Assembly: GCA_963422565.1 (NCBI GenBank)
Contig: OY730228.1
Coordinates: forward strand, 3,348,001-3,412,000
Source of the DNA: G963422565 sp963422565
Lineage (GTDB): Bacteria > Pseudomonadota > Alphaproteobacteria > MPNO01
Direction: 5' to 3'
DNA: 64,000 bases
Shown: in pieces, positions 16,752 to 24,309 of the stretch
How the letters are laid out: each line of letters starts with the position of its first letter
Numbering within the stretch: the first letter of the stretch is position 1
Notes under the pieces: generated by a model
Database searches by the model: none
What the model was told of the DNA's origin: nothing
What the model saw: only the letters and a program-made list of their open reading frames with translations
Made by a program: the position numbers and the translations under genes

Positions 16752-17213
16752 TCAGTCGGGGGTGTACATGGTGAGGCCGGGAAGGCGCTCCCGGGCCTCG
16801 CGGCGCCCGCGCAGTTCGATCACGTTCAGGTCGGGGTCGCGCACGAACAGCGATACATGGCCGTCTTCGCCGAATTCGACTGGCCCCTGGCGGATTTCGA
16901 TGCCGTTCTCGGCGAGCGCGGTCATCGTCGCCTCGATCGAGGCGACGCGGAGGGCAACATGAGTGAAGCCGGGATACTTGATCCCCGCGATGTCCATCAA
17001 CACGTTGCGCCGCCCGTAATCGTCGTTGGAGTTGACGATCAGATTGATTTCGACACCGAGATCGTTCTTTAGAATGATGACGGCATCGTTCTCCGCCTCG
17101 TGGTCGAAGGCAAAGCCGAGCGCACCGTAAAACGCCATCGCCGCATCGGGGTCGCGCACGCGGATCCCGATATGGTCGACCTTTTCGATCCGCACCTTTC
17201 CGATCTCCGCCAT
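16752..17213 (-). CDS. VOC-family (glyoxalase/dioxygenase fold) protein
   Basis: 153-residue vicinal-oxygen-chelate protein with two beta-alpha-beta-beta-beta modules. The N-terminal module has VDHIGIRVRD with its metal His near residue 14; the second has GFTHVALRV with His near residue 85. The terminal Glu lies in PDLNVIELRG (near residue 133), so a complete metal site is likely. Members include glyoxalase I, methylmalonyl-CoA epimerase and extradiol dioxygenases; the substrate is not deducible. It is the first gene ahead of ubiD, 89 bases upstream. Its promoter side has been altered by the IS630 insertion, whose end is only about 80 bases away. Confidence 0.82.
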   Translation of the reverse strand: MAEIGKVRIEKVDHIGIRVRDPDAAMAFYGALGFAFDHEAENDAVIILKNDLGVEINLIVNSNDDYGRRNVLMDIAGIKYPGFTHVALRVASIEATMTALAENGIEIRQGPVEFGEDGHVSLFVRDPDLNVIELRGRREARERLPGLTMYTPD

Positions 17214-17249
17214 GGCGTACCCCCTCGTCTGCGCGCCCGTTTGCGCGAT

Positions 17250-17297
17250 CTTAGCAGGCAGTGCGAGACGGTGCGCGGTGGCGCCGTGAACGGCCTA
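17250..17297 (-). pseudogene. 3' tail of DUF1045 gene cut off by IS630
   Basis: If the insertion and one TA copy are removed, the DUF1045 frame joins this stretch and continues for about 14 codons to a TAA near 17250. It is therefore the displaced last part of the gene at 18466-19167. The joining is my reconstruction from the TA duplication. Confidence 0.5.
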
Positions 17298-17315
17298 GTC
17301 ACCTGAATCTAAAGT
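17298..17315 (+). repeat. Left terminal inverted repeat of IS630 element
   Basis: Starts GTCACCTGAATCTAAAGT next to TA; pairs imperfectly with the right end, sharing GTCA at the tip and an inner CT.AAGT block. Confidence 0.7.
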
Positions 17316-18412
17316 TCGTGGCATAAGTTTTGTTCGACCCGAAGGCAGAAGCGCTTGACGGCGGCGAGGATTTCATCGGCGGGCCTGGTCCACTTGAAGG
17401 GTCGGGGGTTTTCGTTGTGGGTTTCGATGAAGGCGCGGATGTCGGCCTCGAGCTGGAGGGTAGAGTGGTGCACTCCGCGTTGCAGCTGCTTGCGCGTGAG
17501 CTCGGCGAACCAGCGCTCGACCTGATTAATCCACGACGCCGATGTCGGCGTGAAGTGGATGTGCCAGTGCGGCCGCCGCGCCAGCCAGGCCTTGACCCCC
17601 GCCGTCTTGTGGGTGGCGTAGTTGTCCATGACGATGTGGATGTCCGGCCCGTCCGGGACATTGCGGTCGATCACCTTCAGGAAGTCGAGGAACTCTCTGG
17701 CCCGGTGACGGCGACAGCACTTGCCGATGACCGAGCCGGTGGCAACGTCGAGGGCGGCGAAGAGCGAGGTCGTGCCGTTGCGCTTGTAGTCATGGCTGCG
17801 CCGCTCAGGGATGCCCGGCAGCATCGGCAGGACCGGCTGGGTGCGGTCGAGGGCCTGAATCTGGCTCTTTTCGTCGACACAGAGCACCAGCGCGCGATCC
17901 GGCGGCGACATGTAGAGGCCGACAATGTCGCGGACCTTCTCCACGAAGTGCGGGTCGGCCGACAGCTTGAACGTCTCCGCCCGGTGCGGCTGCAGGCCGA
18001 AAGCGCCCCAGATGCGCCAGACCGACGTGTGCGACAGCCCCGCCTCCTTCGCCATCGAGCGCAGCGACCAGTGGGTGGCGTCCGCAGGCCGCGAGGTGAG
18101 TGTTCGCTCGATCACTTGCGCCACCTTCTCGTCCTCGATGGTGCGTGGCCGTCCCTGCCGGGGCTCGTCCGACAGGCCATCGATGCGGTCCTTGACGAAG
18201 CGCCTCCGCCACTTGCCGACGGTGTGCTCGTGCACGCCGATCTCTGCGGCCACCGCCTTGTTGCCAAGCCCGTCCGCGCAACGCAGGATCATGCGGCAGC
18301 GATCCGACATGGAGCGCGCCACACGGTGGCGGCGAACCTGCGCTTCCAGAAACGACCGTTCCTCATCGCTCAAGACCAGGGCCGCAAGCGGCCGTCCCGT
18401 ACCGCGCGCCAT
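17309..18412 (-). CDS. IS630-family transposase
   Basis: 367-residue transposase. The N-terminal half is a helix-turn-helix region (VAAEIGVHEHTVGKWRRRF near residues 54-72, then a second winged part with GRPRTIEDEKV). The DDE catalytic core is complete: Asp180 in LCVDEKSQ, Asp263 in IVMDNYATHK and Glu299 in NQVERWFAEL. There is no frameshift or stop, so it should be functional. Its stop lies 12 bases inside the left end of the element. Confidence 0.93.
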   Translation of the reverse strand: MARGTGRPLAALVLSDEERSFLEAQVRRHRVARSMSDRCRMILRCADGLGNKAVAAEIGVHEHTVGKWRRRFVKDRIDGLSDEPRQGRPRTIEDEKVAQVIERTLTSRPADATHWSLRSMAKEAGLSHTSVWRIWGAFGLQPHRAETFKLSADPHFVEKVRDIVGLYMSPPDRALVLCVDEKSQIQALDRTQPVLPMLPGIPERRSHDYKRNGTTSLFAALDVATGSVIGKCCRRHRAREFLDFLKVIDRNVPDGPDIHIVMDNYATHKTAGVKAWLARRPHWHIHFTPTSASWINQVERWFAELTRKQLQRGVHHSTLQLEADIRAFIETHNENPRPFKWTRPADEILAAVKRFCLRVEQNLCHEL

Positions 18413-18462
18413 CGAGATGACCTCCCTTGTCCGACTCGGAGGACCATCCTACAATGAACCTT

Positions 18463-18480
18463 ACTTCAGCGCCTGATGAC
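18463..18480 (-). repeat. Right terminal inverted repeat of IS630 element
   Basis: On the minus strand it reads GTCATCAGGCGCTGAAGT, matching the left end at the tip and inner block. The last codons of the interrupted DUF1045 gene now come from this repeat. Confidence 0.7.
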
Positions 18481-19167
18481 TAGCGCGAACCGTTGCGTAA
18501 GAAGGAACGACGCATCGGGCCGCGCCTGCTCGAACAGGCAGATCGCCTCCAGGGTCCAGGCCTGCCCGACGGCCGCAGCGAAGAGCGCGTCGAGAGCATC
18601 TTCGGCGCGTGGGCGCTCTCCGGCCTCGATCGGCCCCGTCAGCGTCATGTGGAAGCGAAACTCCTCCAGGACGTAGGGGGTATAGCCCCATCGGGCGAGA
18701 TAGCGTTTCTGTCGGAGCGTGAGACCCGCCGCCCGGCGTCGCTTTCGGTCTGCCGGCGCCGCCGGCGCGCGAAACCCGTCGAACCGTCTGACGCAGTCCG
18801 CGGCGAGCCCGTCGAGCGCCCGACAAGGGCTCGCGCAGATCAGCGCGAGGAAGCAGCCGATGGCCGCCATCGCCAACGGCGGCAACCTGATCGGCGTGCG
18901 TCGCGCGGCGAACAGGCCGAGCGCGGAGACGAGCTCCCGGCGTGTCGCCCCCGGCGACAGGCGGAACGGGGCCTGGAGGGTGCCGTGAAAGCCGTAACGT
19001 CGGGGGGGCTCGGTGATCTTGGCGCAGCGTCCGGCATCGAAGCCCGCGAGGTTGGGTCGCGCCAGGGCGGTCCCGGAGACCGGATCGCGCCCGAGCTAGC
19101 GATCGGCCAGCCGGGCGAGCGCGCTTTCCCGCTCTGGAGCGACGTAGATGGCGGAGCGTCTCGTCAT
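18466..19167 (-). pseudogene. DUF1045 (2H phosphodiesterase-like) gene with nonsense codon and IS-truncated end
   Basis: Reads from the ATG at 19167 as a DUF1045 protein of the kind found with phosphonate-metabolism genes. Both 2H motifs are present, FHGTL (about residue 60) and FHMTL (about residue 155), plus LTLRQKRYLARWGYPYV-like text. Codon 24 (19098-19096) is TAG in ADR-stop-LGRDPVSG, where relatives have Trp (WLGRD), so one G to A change broke it. After the stop the frame is uninterrupted to 18466, where the IS630 end supplies the final codons and stop. No phn genes are near. Two independent lesions suggest the gene is dispensable. Confidence 0.82.
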
Positions 19168-19180
19168 GCCGCCCACGGGG

Positions 19181-19861
19181 CTATTCCGCGCGGGGTCGCG
19201 CCGGCGCCAGGAGCCAGCGAAAGAGCAGGAGCGCGAGCACCGCGCCGACGAGCTGCGCGGCGATGAAGCCCGGCGCATCGGCCAACCGGATCCCGGAGAA
19301 CGTGTCCGACAGCGTCCGCGCGATGGTCACGGCCGGGTTAGCGAACGATGTCGAGGCGGTGAACCAGTAGCCGGCGGTGATGTAGAGCCCGACGGCGTAG
19401 GCGACGGCATGGGGCCGGGCGGCGATGCAGCCGAGAATCGTCCCCATCAGCCCGAACGTCGCGATCACCTCGGCGAACCACTGCGCCGGCCCACTGCGAA
19501 TCTTCGTCGACGGGTCGATCGCCGCGAGATCGAACATCAGATGTGCGGCCACGGTTCCGGCGATCCCGCCCAGAATCTGCGCGGTGACATAGAGCGCCGC
19601 GATGCCGGGCGGGATCTGGCGGTCGAGCGCGAAGGCCGCGGTCACCGCCGGGTTGAAATGGGCGCCGGAAACCGGCCCGAAAATCAGGATCAGAACGACG
19701 AGGATCGCGCCGGTCGCCATCGTGTTGCCGAGCAGCGCGAGCGCCGTGTTTCCGTCGGCGAGCGACTCGGCCATGATTCCCGATCCGACGACGGTCGCGA
19801 CCAGGAACGCGGCGCCGAGCGCCTCGGCGGCCAGGCGTCGGGAGAGGCTGGGCGGGGACAC
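19181..19861 (-). CDS. aqpS: MIP-family channel, probable arsenite aquaglyceroporin (AqpS-like)
   Basis: 226-residue major intrinsic protein with six predicted membrane helices and two NPA boxes (HFNPAVTAAFAL near residue 69 and FANPAVTIARTLSDTF near residue 173). It lies 21 bases after arsR on the same strand. In Sinorhizobium meliloti an arsR-aqpS pair forms the start of an arsenic-resistance operon in which the channel lets arsenite out; that role is inferred here from position. arsC and arsH, which often follow, are absent: the next gene is the broken DUF1045. Confidence 0.85.
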   Translation of the reverse strand: MSPPSLSRRLAAEALGAAFLVATVVGSGIMAESLADGNTALALLGNTMATGAILVVLILIFGPVSGAHFNPAVTAAFALDRQIPPGIAALYVTAQILGGIAGTVAAHLMFDLAAIDPSTKIRSGPAQWFAEVIATFGLMGTILGCIAARPHAVAYAVGLYITAGYWFTASTSFANPAVTIARTLSDTFSGIRLADAPGFIAAQLVGAVLALLLFRWLLAPARPRAE

Positions 19862-19882
19862 GTCCGTTTCCTTGTCGTTGCT

Positions 19883-20272
19883 CTACGTTCTTTCGGGCGC
19901 GCGGGTGATCGTCTCGGCCGGCGGTTCCGCGGGGCCCCCGGCCCGTTCGCGCGCAGGGCCGAACATGCCTGGCAGGCAGATTTCGGGATGGCCCTGACAG
20001 CAATCCTCGGTCAGGTATTCGAGGAGGGTGCGCATGCGATCGAAGCGCGCCGCGTAGATGACCGATCTGCTGTCTCGGTGAGTCGTCACCAGACCCGCCC
20101 CGGCCAAACGGGCGAGGTGAAAGGACATCGTCGCCGCCGGCGTCTTCAGTGCCCGAGCGACCGATCCCGCGGCCAGCCCATCAGGGCCCGCGCGAACCAG
20201 GAGGCGGAAGGCGGCCAGCCGGGTCGGTTGGGAGAGAGCGGAAAGCGCCGCCACCGCATCCTTGATTTCCAT
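19883..20272 (-). CDS. arsR: ArsR-family metalloregulator
   Basis: 129-residue winged-helix repressor. ALSQPTRLAAFRLLVRAG (residues ~11-28) and the recognition-helix stretch ATMSFHLARLAGAGLV are typical ArsR. A C-terminal EDCCQGHPEIC (near residues 90-100) gives the cysteine cluster used for As(III) sensing in alphaproteobacterial ArsR proteins. It should repress itself and the downstream channel gene until arsenite binds. A perfect dyad overlaps its start codon. Confidence 0.9.
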   Translation of the reverse strand: MEIKDAVAALSALSQPTRLAAFRLLVRAGPDGLAAGSVARALKTPAATMSFHLARLAGAGLVTTHRDSRSVIYAARFDRMRTLLEYLTEDCCQGHPEICLPGMFGPARERAGGPAEPPAETITRAPERT

Positions 20273-20285
20273 ATTTCCAGAAATA
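20272..20285 (-). promoter_or_regulatory. Candidate ArsR operator
   Basis: TATTTC-CA-GAAATA, a perfect 6-base dyad with a 2-base spacer, covers the first base of the arsR start codon and the 13 bases before it. AT-rich dyads of this type upstream of arsR are usual ArsR sites, and binding here would block translation start or elongation. Assignment is inferred from symmetry and position. Confidence 0.5.
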
Positions 20286-20385
20286 CCGAAATGAGGCGCC
20301 CGGTCAAGACCGGCGTGGATGCTGGTCGCGATCCGTGCGGTCTGCGCGCGCCCGGCTGTCTCCGATTACGGCCCGGCGAGGAGGC

Positions 20386-21273
20386 TCAGCGCCTGTGCCC
20401 CGACAGACGTTCCAGCACCGCGCAGACCGATGCGGTGTCCTTGTCCGCCAGCCCGTCGGCCAGCGCGTCGCGATAGATCCGGCCCGACGCCTCGAAGAGC
20501 GGCGTTGCGCAGCCGACTGATTCGGCGAACGCGCCGATGATCTGCATGTCCTTCTGCCACAGCTCGATCGACATGCTCGCTGGCTCGTAATGGTCGGCCG
20601 CCATCATGGGGCCGCGAATCTCGAACATCCGCGAACTTCCCGCCCCGCTTCCGACGACCTTCAATATCGTCTGCGGATCGAGCCCTGCCTTCATGCCGAG
20701 GACCATGGCTTCGGCGGCGGCGACGTTGTGGACGGCGACGAGGAGGTTGGCGACGAATTTCATGCGGCTGCCGTTGCCGAAAGCGCCGACATCGAAATGG
20801 GCGCGGGAGAAGCCCGCGAACATGTCGGCGCAGCGGGCGATCGCCGACGTGTCGCCGCTGGCGAAAACAACGAGATCCTTGACCGCGGCCTGCGCGCCGG
20901 TGCCGCTGAGCGGCGTGTCGAGCAGGATCATCCCTGCCTCGGCGAGCCTCGCGCGGCCCGCCTCCTTGACCTCGATCGGAAGCGTGCTGGTCTCGCAGAC
21001 GATGAGGCCGTCCCGGCCGGATCCGGCGACCCCGTCCGGGCCGTCCAGGACCTCGTCGAAGGCGGCGATCGACGGCAGCGAGAGGAGGACGATATCGGCG
21101 CGCTTCGCGACCAGACGCGGGGTGTCGGCGATGTTTCCGCCCGACGCGGCCAGGGCGTCGCAGCGCCCCTCGTCGATGTCGTGGCCGAACACGGCGAAGC
21201 CCTCCGCGACCAGATGTTTCGCCATCGCTCCGCCCATCGTGCCGAGCCCGATCACGCCCACCGCCGTCGTCAT
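20386..21273 (-). CDS. 3-hydroxyisobutyrate dehydrogenase-family NAD(P) oxidoreductase
   Basis: 295-residue beta-hydroxyacid dehydrogenase. The N-terminal Rossmann motif is GLGTMGGAMAKHL (9-21). DTPLSGTGAQAA (119-130) is the substrate-binding motif, with Thr and Gln variations from the common DAPVSGG. The catalytic Lys172 lies in GNGSRMKFVANLL. The family oxidises small 3-hydroxy acids (3-hydroxyisobutyrate, tartronate semialdehyde in reverse). Divergent from the molybdopterin enzyme at 21346 with only 72 bases between. Confidence 0.88.
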   Translation of the reverse strand: MTTAVGVIGLGTMGGAMAKHLVAEGFAVFGHDIDEGRCDALAASGGNIADTPRLVAKRADIVLLSLPSIAAFDEVLDGPDGVAGSGRDGLIVCETSTLPIEVKEAGRARLAEAGMILLDTPLSGTGAQAAVKDLVVFASGDTSAIARCADMFAGFSRAHFDVGAFGNGSRMKFVANLLVAVHNVAAAEAMVLGMKAGLDPQTILKVVGSGAGSSRMFEIRGPMMAADHYEPASMSIELWQKDMQIIGAFAESVGCATPLFEASGRIYRDALADGLADKDTASVCAVLERLSGHRR

Positions 21274-21345
21274 GCCGTCCCTCCGGTCGTTCCGAGGTCA
21301 GATGTTATACTGAGCGCAGCATAGCGGGGGCGGAGCAGGGGCGTC

Positions 21346-23712
21346 ATGGCGGAACGGCGAGCGCGGCGCGGCCAAGGCGTGGGCGCGCCTCTGCCGCGCA
21401 AGGAGGACGACCGTCTGATGCGCGGCCGAGGCCGCTTCGTCGGCGATATGGCGCTCCCCGGACAGCTAGAAATCGCCTTCCTGCGAAGCCCCGTCGCGCA
21501 TGCTCGTATTCTCGGCGTGACGATACCCGACGACATTCGTAGGCGCGTCTTCACCCATGACGACCTGATCGGCGTTCGCCCCATCCGCGCGGTCTCGGGG
21601 CTGCCGGGCTTCAAGCCGTCGAGTCAGCCGGTTCTCGCCTTCGGCAAGATACGTCATGTCGGCGAGCCGATCGCGATATGCGCGGCGCCGACCCGGGCGG
21701 AAGCCGAGGACATGGTGGCGCGGGTTACGGTCGATCTCGATCCGCTGCCTGCGATCGTGGACCCGCGCGCGGCGCGCGATGCGGGTGCGCCGCTGGTCCA
21801 CGAGGCGTGGGGCGACAACGTCTTCCTCGAGACTCTGGTCGAGGCCGGCGGCGCCCCGGCGGAGAGTGGCGGGGATATTCGAATCACGCGGCGGCTGCGC
21901 ACCGCGCGCCAATGTATGGCGCCGATCGAGGGCAAGGCGGTGCTGGCCGAATGGGACGGCCGTCTTCGTCAGCTCGTCGTCATGTCGGCGACGCAGCTTC
22001 CCCATATCGTTCGCACCGGCATCGCCGAATGCTTGGGCCTGGGCCAGGCCAGCGTCAGGGTGATCGCCCCGGATATCGGCGGCGGATTCGGCTACAAGGG
22101 GATTCTGGCCCCCGAGGAGGTCTGCGTCGCCTGGCTCGCCCGCCGCCTCGAGCGGCCGGCGCGATGGATCGAGGATCGGCACGAGCATCTGACGGCGAAC
22201 GCCAACTGTCGGGAACATGGCTATGTCGTCACCGCCCATGCCGACGCCAGGGGCAGGCTGACGGGGCTCGAGGCGGAGGCGATCGTCGATGCGGGCGCCT
22301 ATTCGGCCTATCCGTTTTCGGCCTGTCTGGAAGCGGCGCAGATCGCCTCGATCCTGCCGGGTCCTTACGTGATCGACTCCTATCGCTGCCGCACTTGGTC
22401 GGTCGCATCGAACAAGCCCCCGATCCTTCCATATCGCGGGGTCGCGCGGACGGGCGTCTGCTTCGCGCTCGAACTGGTGCTTGACGCGGTCGCGCGCGCG
22501 GTCGGGCGCGAGCCGCACGAGGTCCGGCTCGAAAATCTCGTCCGACCGGAAATGATGCCCTTCGACAACGTCACGGCGAAGCATTTCGACAGCGGCGACT
22601 ATCCCCAATGCCTCACGCGGACGGCGGCGGCGATCGACGTCCCGGCGGTCCGCGCCCGCCAGCGCGCCGGCGAGCCCGACGGGCGCCGGGTCGGGCTCGG
22701 CTTCTCGATATTCTGTGAGCAGGCCGCCCACGGGACATCGGTATATGCGGGCTGGGGAATCCCGATGATCCCTGGATTCGAGCAGGCGGCGGCCAGGTTG
22801 ACGCCCGACGGCGCGCTGGAGCTTCGGGTCGGGCTACATAGCCACGGCCAAGGTCTCGAGACCAGCCTGTCCCAGGTCGCCCACGATGTCCTCGGGATCG
22901 AGACCGACCGGGTCCGCGTCGTGCTGGGCGATACCGCCTGCACCCCCTATTCCACGGGAACCTGGGGCTCGCGCTCCATGGTGATGGCTGGCGGGGCGGT
23001 GGCCGAGGCATGCAAGCTGCTGGCCGCCCGGATCAGACGCATCGGTGCCGGGCTTCTCCAGGTCGAGGAGGCGGAGGTCGGGCTCGCCGGCGGCCGGGTC
23101 GCCGGGCCCGCCGGCAGCGTCGGCCTCGGCGAGATCGCCGCGACCTGGTATCTGCGCCCACAGGATCTTTCCGAGGATGTCGACCCTCAGGGCCTCGAGA
23201 CGATCGCCGGCTACCGCCCCGAGCGCGACTCCGGGACGTTCAGCTATGCCTGCCACGCGGCGGTCGTGTCCGTCGATACGGAAATCGGCGCGGTCGACAT
23301 CCTTGATTACGCGGTCTGCGAGGACGGCGGGGTGCTGATCAACCCGATGATCGTCGATGGCCAGGTTGTCGGTGGCGCCGGCCAGGGGATCGGGACGGCG
23401 CTCTACGAGGAGATGCCATTCGGCGCGGACGGCCAGCCGCTGGCTCCGACGCTGGCCGACTACACACTGCCCGGCCCGACCGAGATTCCGGATATCCGCG
23501 TCGACCATATGGAAACGCCGTCGCCCTATACGAGCTTCGGGCAGAAGGGGTTGGGCGAGGGCGGGGCGATCGGTCCTCCGGCCGCGATCGTCAACGCGGT
23601 CAACGACGCGCTGGCCCCGTTGGGAGTCGAGGTGACCGAATGTCCGGTCACGCCGCGCCGTCTGCTGGCAGCGATCGGGGCTGCGGCCGTCCGGGCGCCC
23701 GACGCAGGCTGA
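21346..23712 (+). CDS. Xanthine dehydrogenase-family molybdopterin-binding subunit
   Basis: 788-residue large subunit (CoxL/XdhB type). It begins with PLPRKEDDRLMRGRGRFVGD, contains the cofactor-binding DIGGGFGYKG near residue 245, PYRGVARTGVCFALE near residue 365 where CO dehydrogenases have their active-site loop, and GQKGLGEGGAIGPP with the catalytic Glu near residue 735. It lacks the cysteine-bearing VAYRCSFR loop of true CO dehydrogenase, so it is a CoxL form II-like hydroxylase of unknown substrate. The FAD and 2Fe-2S subunits normally encoded alongside are absent on both sides. Confidence 0.88.
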   Translation: MAERRARRGQGVGAPLPRKEDDRLMRGRGRFVGDMALPGQLEIAFLRSPVAHARILGVTIPDDIRRRVFTHDDLIGVRPIRAVSGLPGFKPSSQPVLAFGKIRHVGEPIAICAAPTRAEAEDMVARVTVDLDPLPAIVDPRAARDAGAPLVHEAWGDNVFLETLVEAGGAPAESGGDIRITRRLRTARQCMAPIEGKAVLAEWDGRLRQLVVMSATQLPHIVRTGIAECLGLGQASVRVIAPDIGGGFGYKGILAPEEVCVAWLARRLERPARWIEDRHEHLTANANCREHGYVVTAHADARGRLTGLEAEAIVDAGAYSAYPFSACLEAAQIASILPGPYVIDSYRCRTWSVASNKPPILPYRGVARTGVCFALELVLDAVARAVGREPHEVRLENLVRPEMMPFDNVTAKHFDSGDYPQCLTRTAAAIDVPAVRARQRAGEPDGRRVGLGFSIFCEQAAHGTSVYAGWGIPMIPGFEQAAARLTPDGALELRVGLHSHGQGLETSLSQVAHDVLGIETDRVRVVLGDTACTPYSTGTWGSRSMVMAGGAVAEACKLLAARIRRIGAGLLQVEEAEVGLAGGRVAGPAGSVGLGEIAATWYLRPQDLSEDVDPQGLETIAGYRPERDSGTFSYACHAAVVSVDTEIGAVDILDYAVCEDGGVLINPMIVDGQVVGGAGQGIGTALYEEMPFGADGQPLAPTLADYTLPGPTEIPDIRVDHMETPSPYTSFGQKGLGEGGAIGPPAAIVNAVNDALAPLGVEVTECPVTPRRLLAAIGAAAVRAPDAG

Positions 23713-23715
23713 CGT

Positions 23716-24309
23716 TCAGAAGATGATCGAAGGGTTGCGCAGGTTCTGGTCGCGGTCGATCAGGTTGATCTGCTTGACCAGGATTTCCCAACGGCCGCCG
23801 CGCCGCCGCAGCCGATGGGCGGTCCAACCCGACCAGGTCCGGGTCTCGGCGTCGCGGAACTCGCTGATGATGAAATTCGCGCGCACCATCGCGACGGCCG
23901 CATCGTCGGTCCGCCAGCCCTGAATGTTGGAGACCAACCGCACGGTTCGCGACGCGGGAACCTGCGACCAGGCGATACCGGTGCGGAGCCTGTAGATGCG
24001 ATCTTCCATGCGCCTGCGGTCGTCGAAGGCGATGGCGATCTCGCGCCTCGGATCGCCTTTCGCGACCGTGCCCGGCATCCAGTAGACGCATTCCGGCGCG
24101 AACAAGGCGAGCCATTCCTCGAGGCGGGCTTCGTCGAGGAGGCGCGCCTCGTGCTCGAGCAGGCGGCGAAATTCGTCGCGGCGGTCGGCCTCCGGAATCT
24201 CGCGGTCGTCGCGCCGCCAGTCTTCGAACGCGGCGATCAGCGACCGATAGAACGCCTCGTCGACATAGTAGGAGCTCCGCGATGGCTCGGCGCGCGCTTC
24301 GCCGGTCAT
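23716..24309 (-). CDS. Aromatic-ring-hydroxylating dioxygenase, beta subunit
   Basis: 197-residue small subunit with the NTF2-like fold (SnoaL-type), showing LLDEARLEEWLALFAPECVYWMP (in parts, residues ~56-79) and YRLRTGIAWSQVPASRTVR-like text characteristic of ring-hydroxylating oxygenase beta chains. It has a structural role in the alpha3beta3 enzyme. Its start overlaps the alpha-subunit stop (ATGA at 24306-24309), which supports equal expression. The stop lies 3 bases from that of the convergent molybdopterin gene. Confidence 0.9.
   Translation of the reverse strand: MTGEARAEPSRSSYYVDEAFYRSLIAAFEDWRRDDREIPEADRRDEFRRLLEHEARLLDEARLEEWLALFAPECVYWMPGTVAKGDPRREIAIAFDDRRRMEDRIYRLRTGIAWSQVPASRTVRLVSNIQGWRTDDAAVAMVRANFIISEFRDAETRTWSGWTAHRLRRRGGRWEILVKQINLIDRDQNLRNPSIIF

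Larger units (their letters stand above)
17298..18480 (-). mobile_element. IS630-family insertion sequence
   Basis: About 1.18 kb element with a single transposase gene, bounded on both sides by TA (17296-17297 and 18481-18482), the target-site duplication expected of the IS630/Tc1/mariner group. Imperfect terminal inverted repeats start GTCACCTG at the left and, on the complementary strand, GTCATCAG at the right; with TA included 14 of the first 20 positions agree. It interrupts the extreme 3' end of a DUF1045 gene. The element looks complete and potentially active. Confidence 0.88.

Noticed and set aside
19096..19098. TAG in the DUF1045 gene as pyrrolysine
   Set aside because: The residue in relatives is Trp, there is no methylamine context, and the gene is also truncated by an IS.
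21346..23712. True aerobic CO dehydrogenase (CoxL form I)
   Set aside because: The active-site loop with Cys (VAYRCSFR) is absent and there are no coxM or coxS genes beside it.
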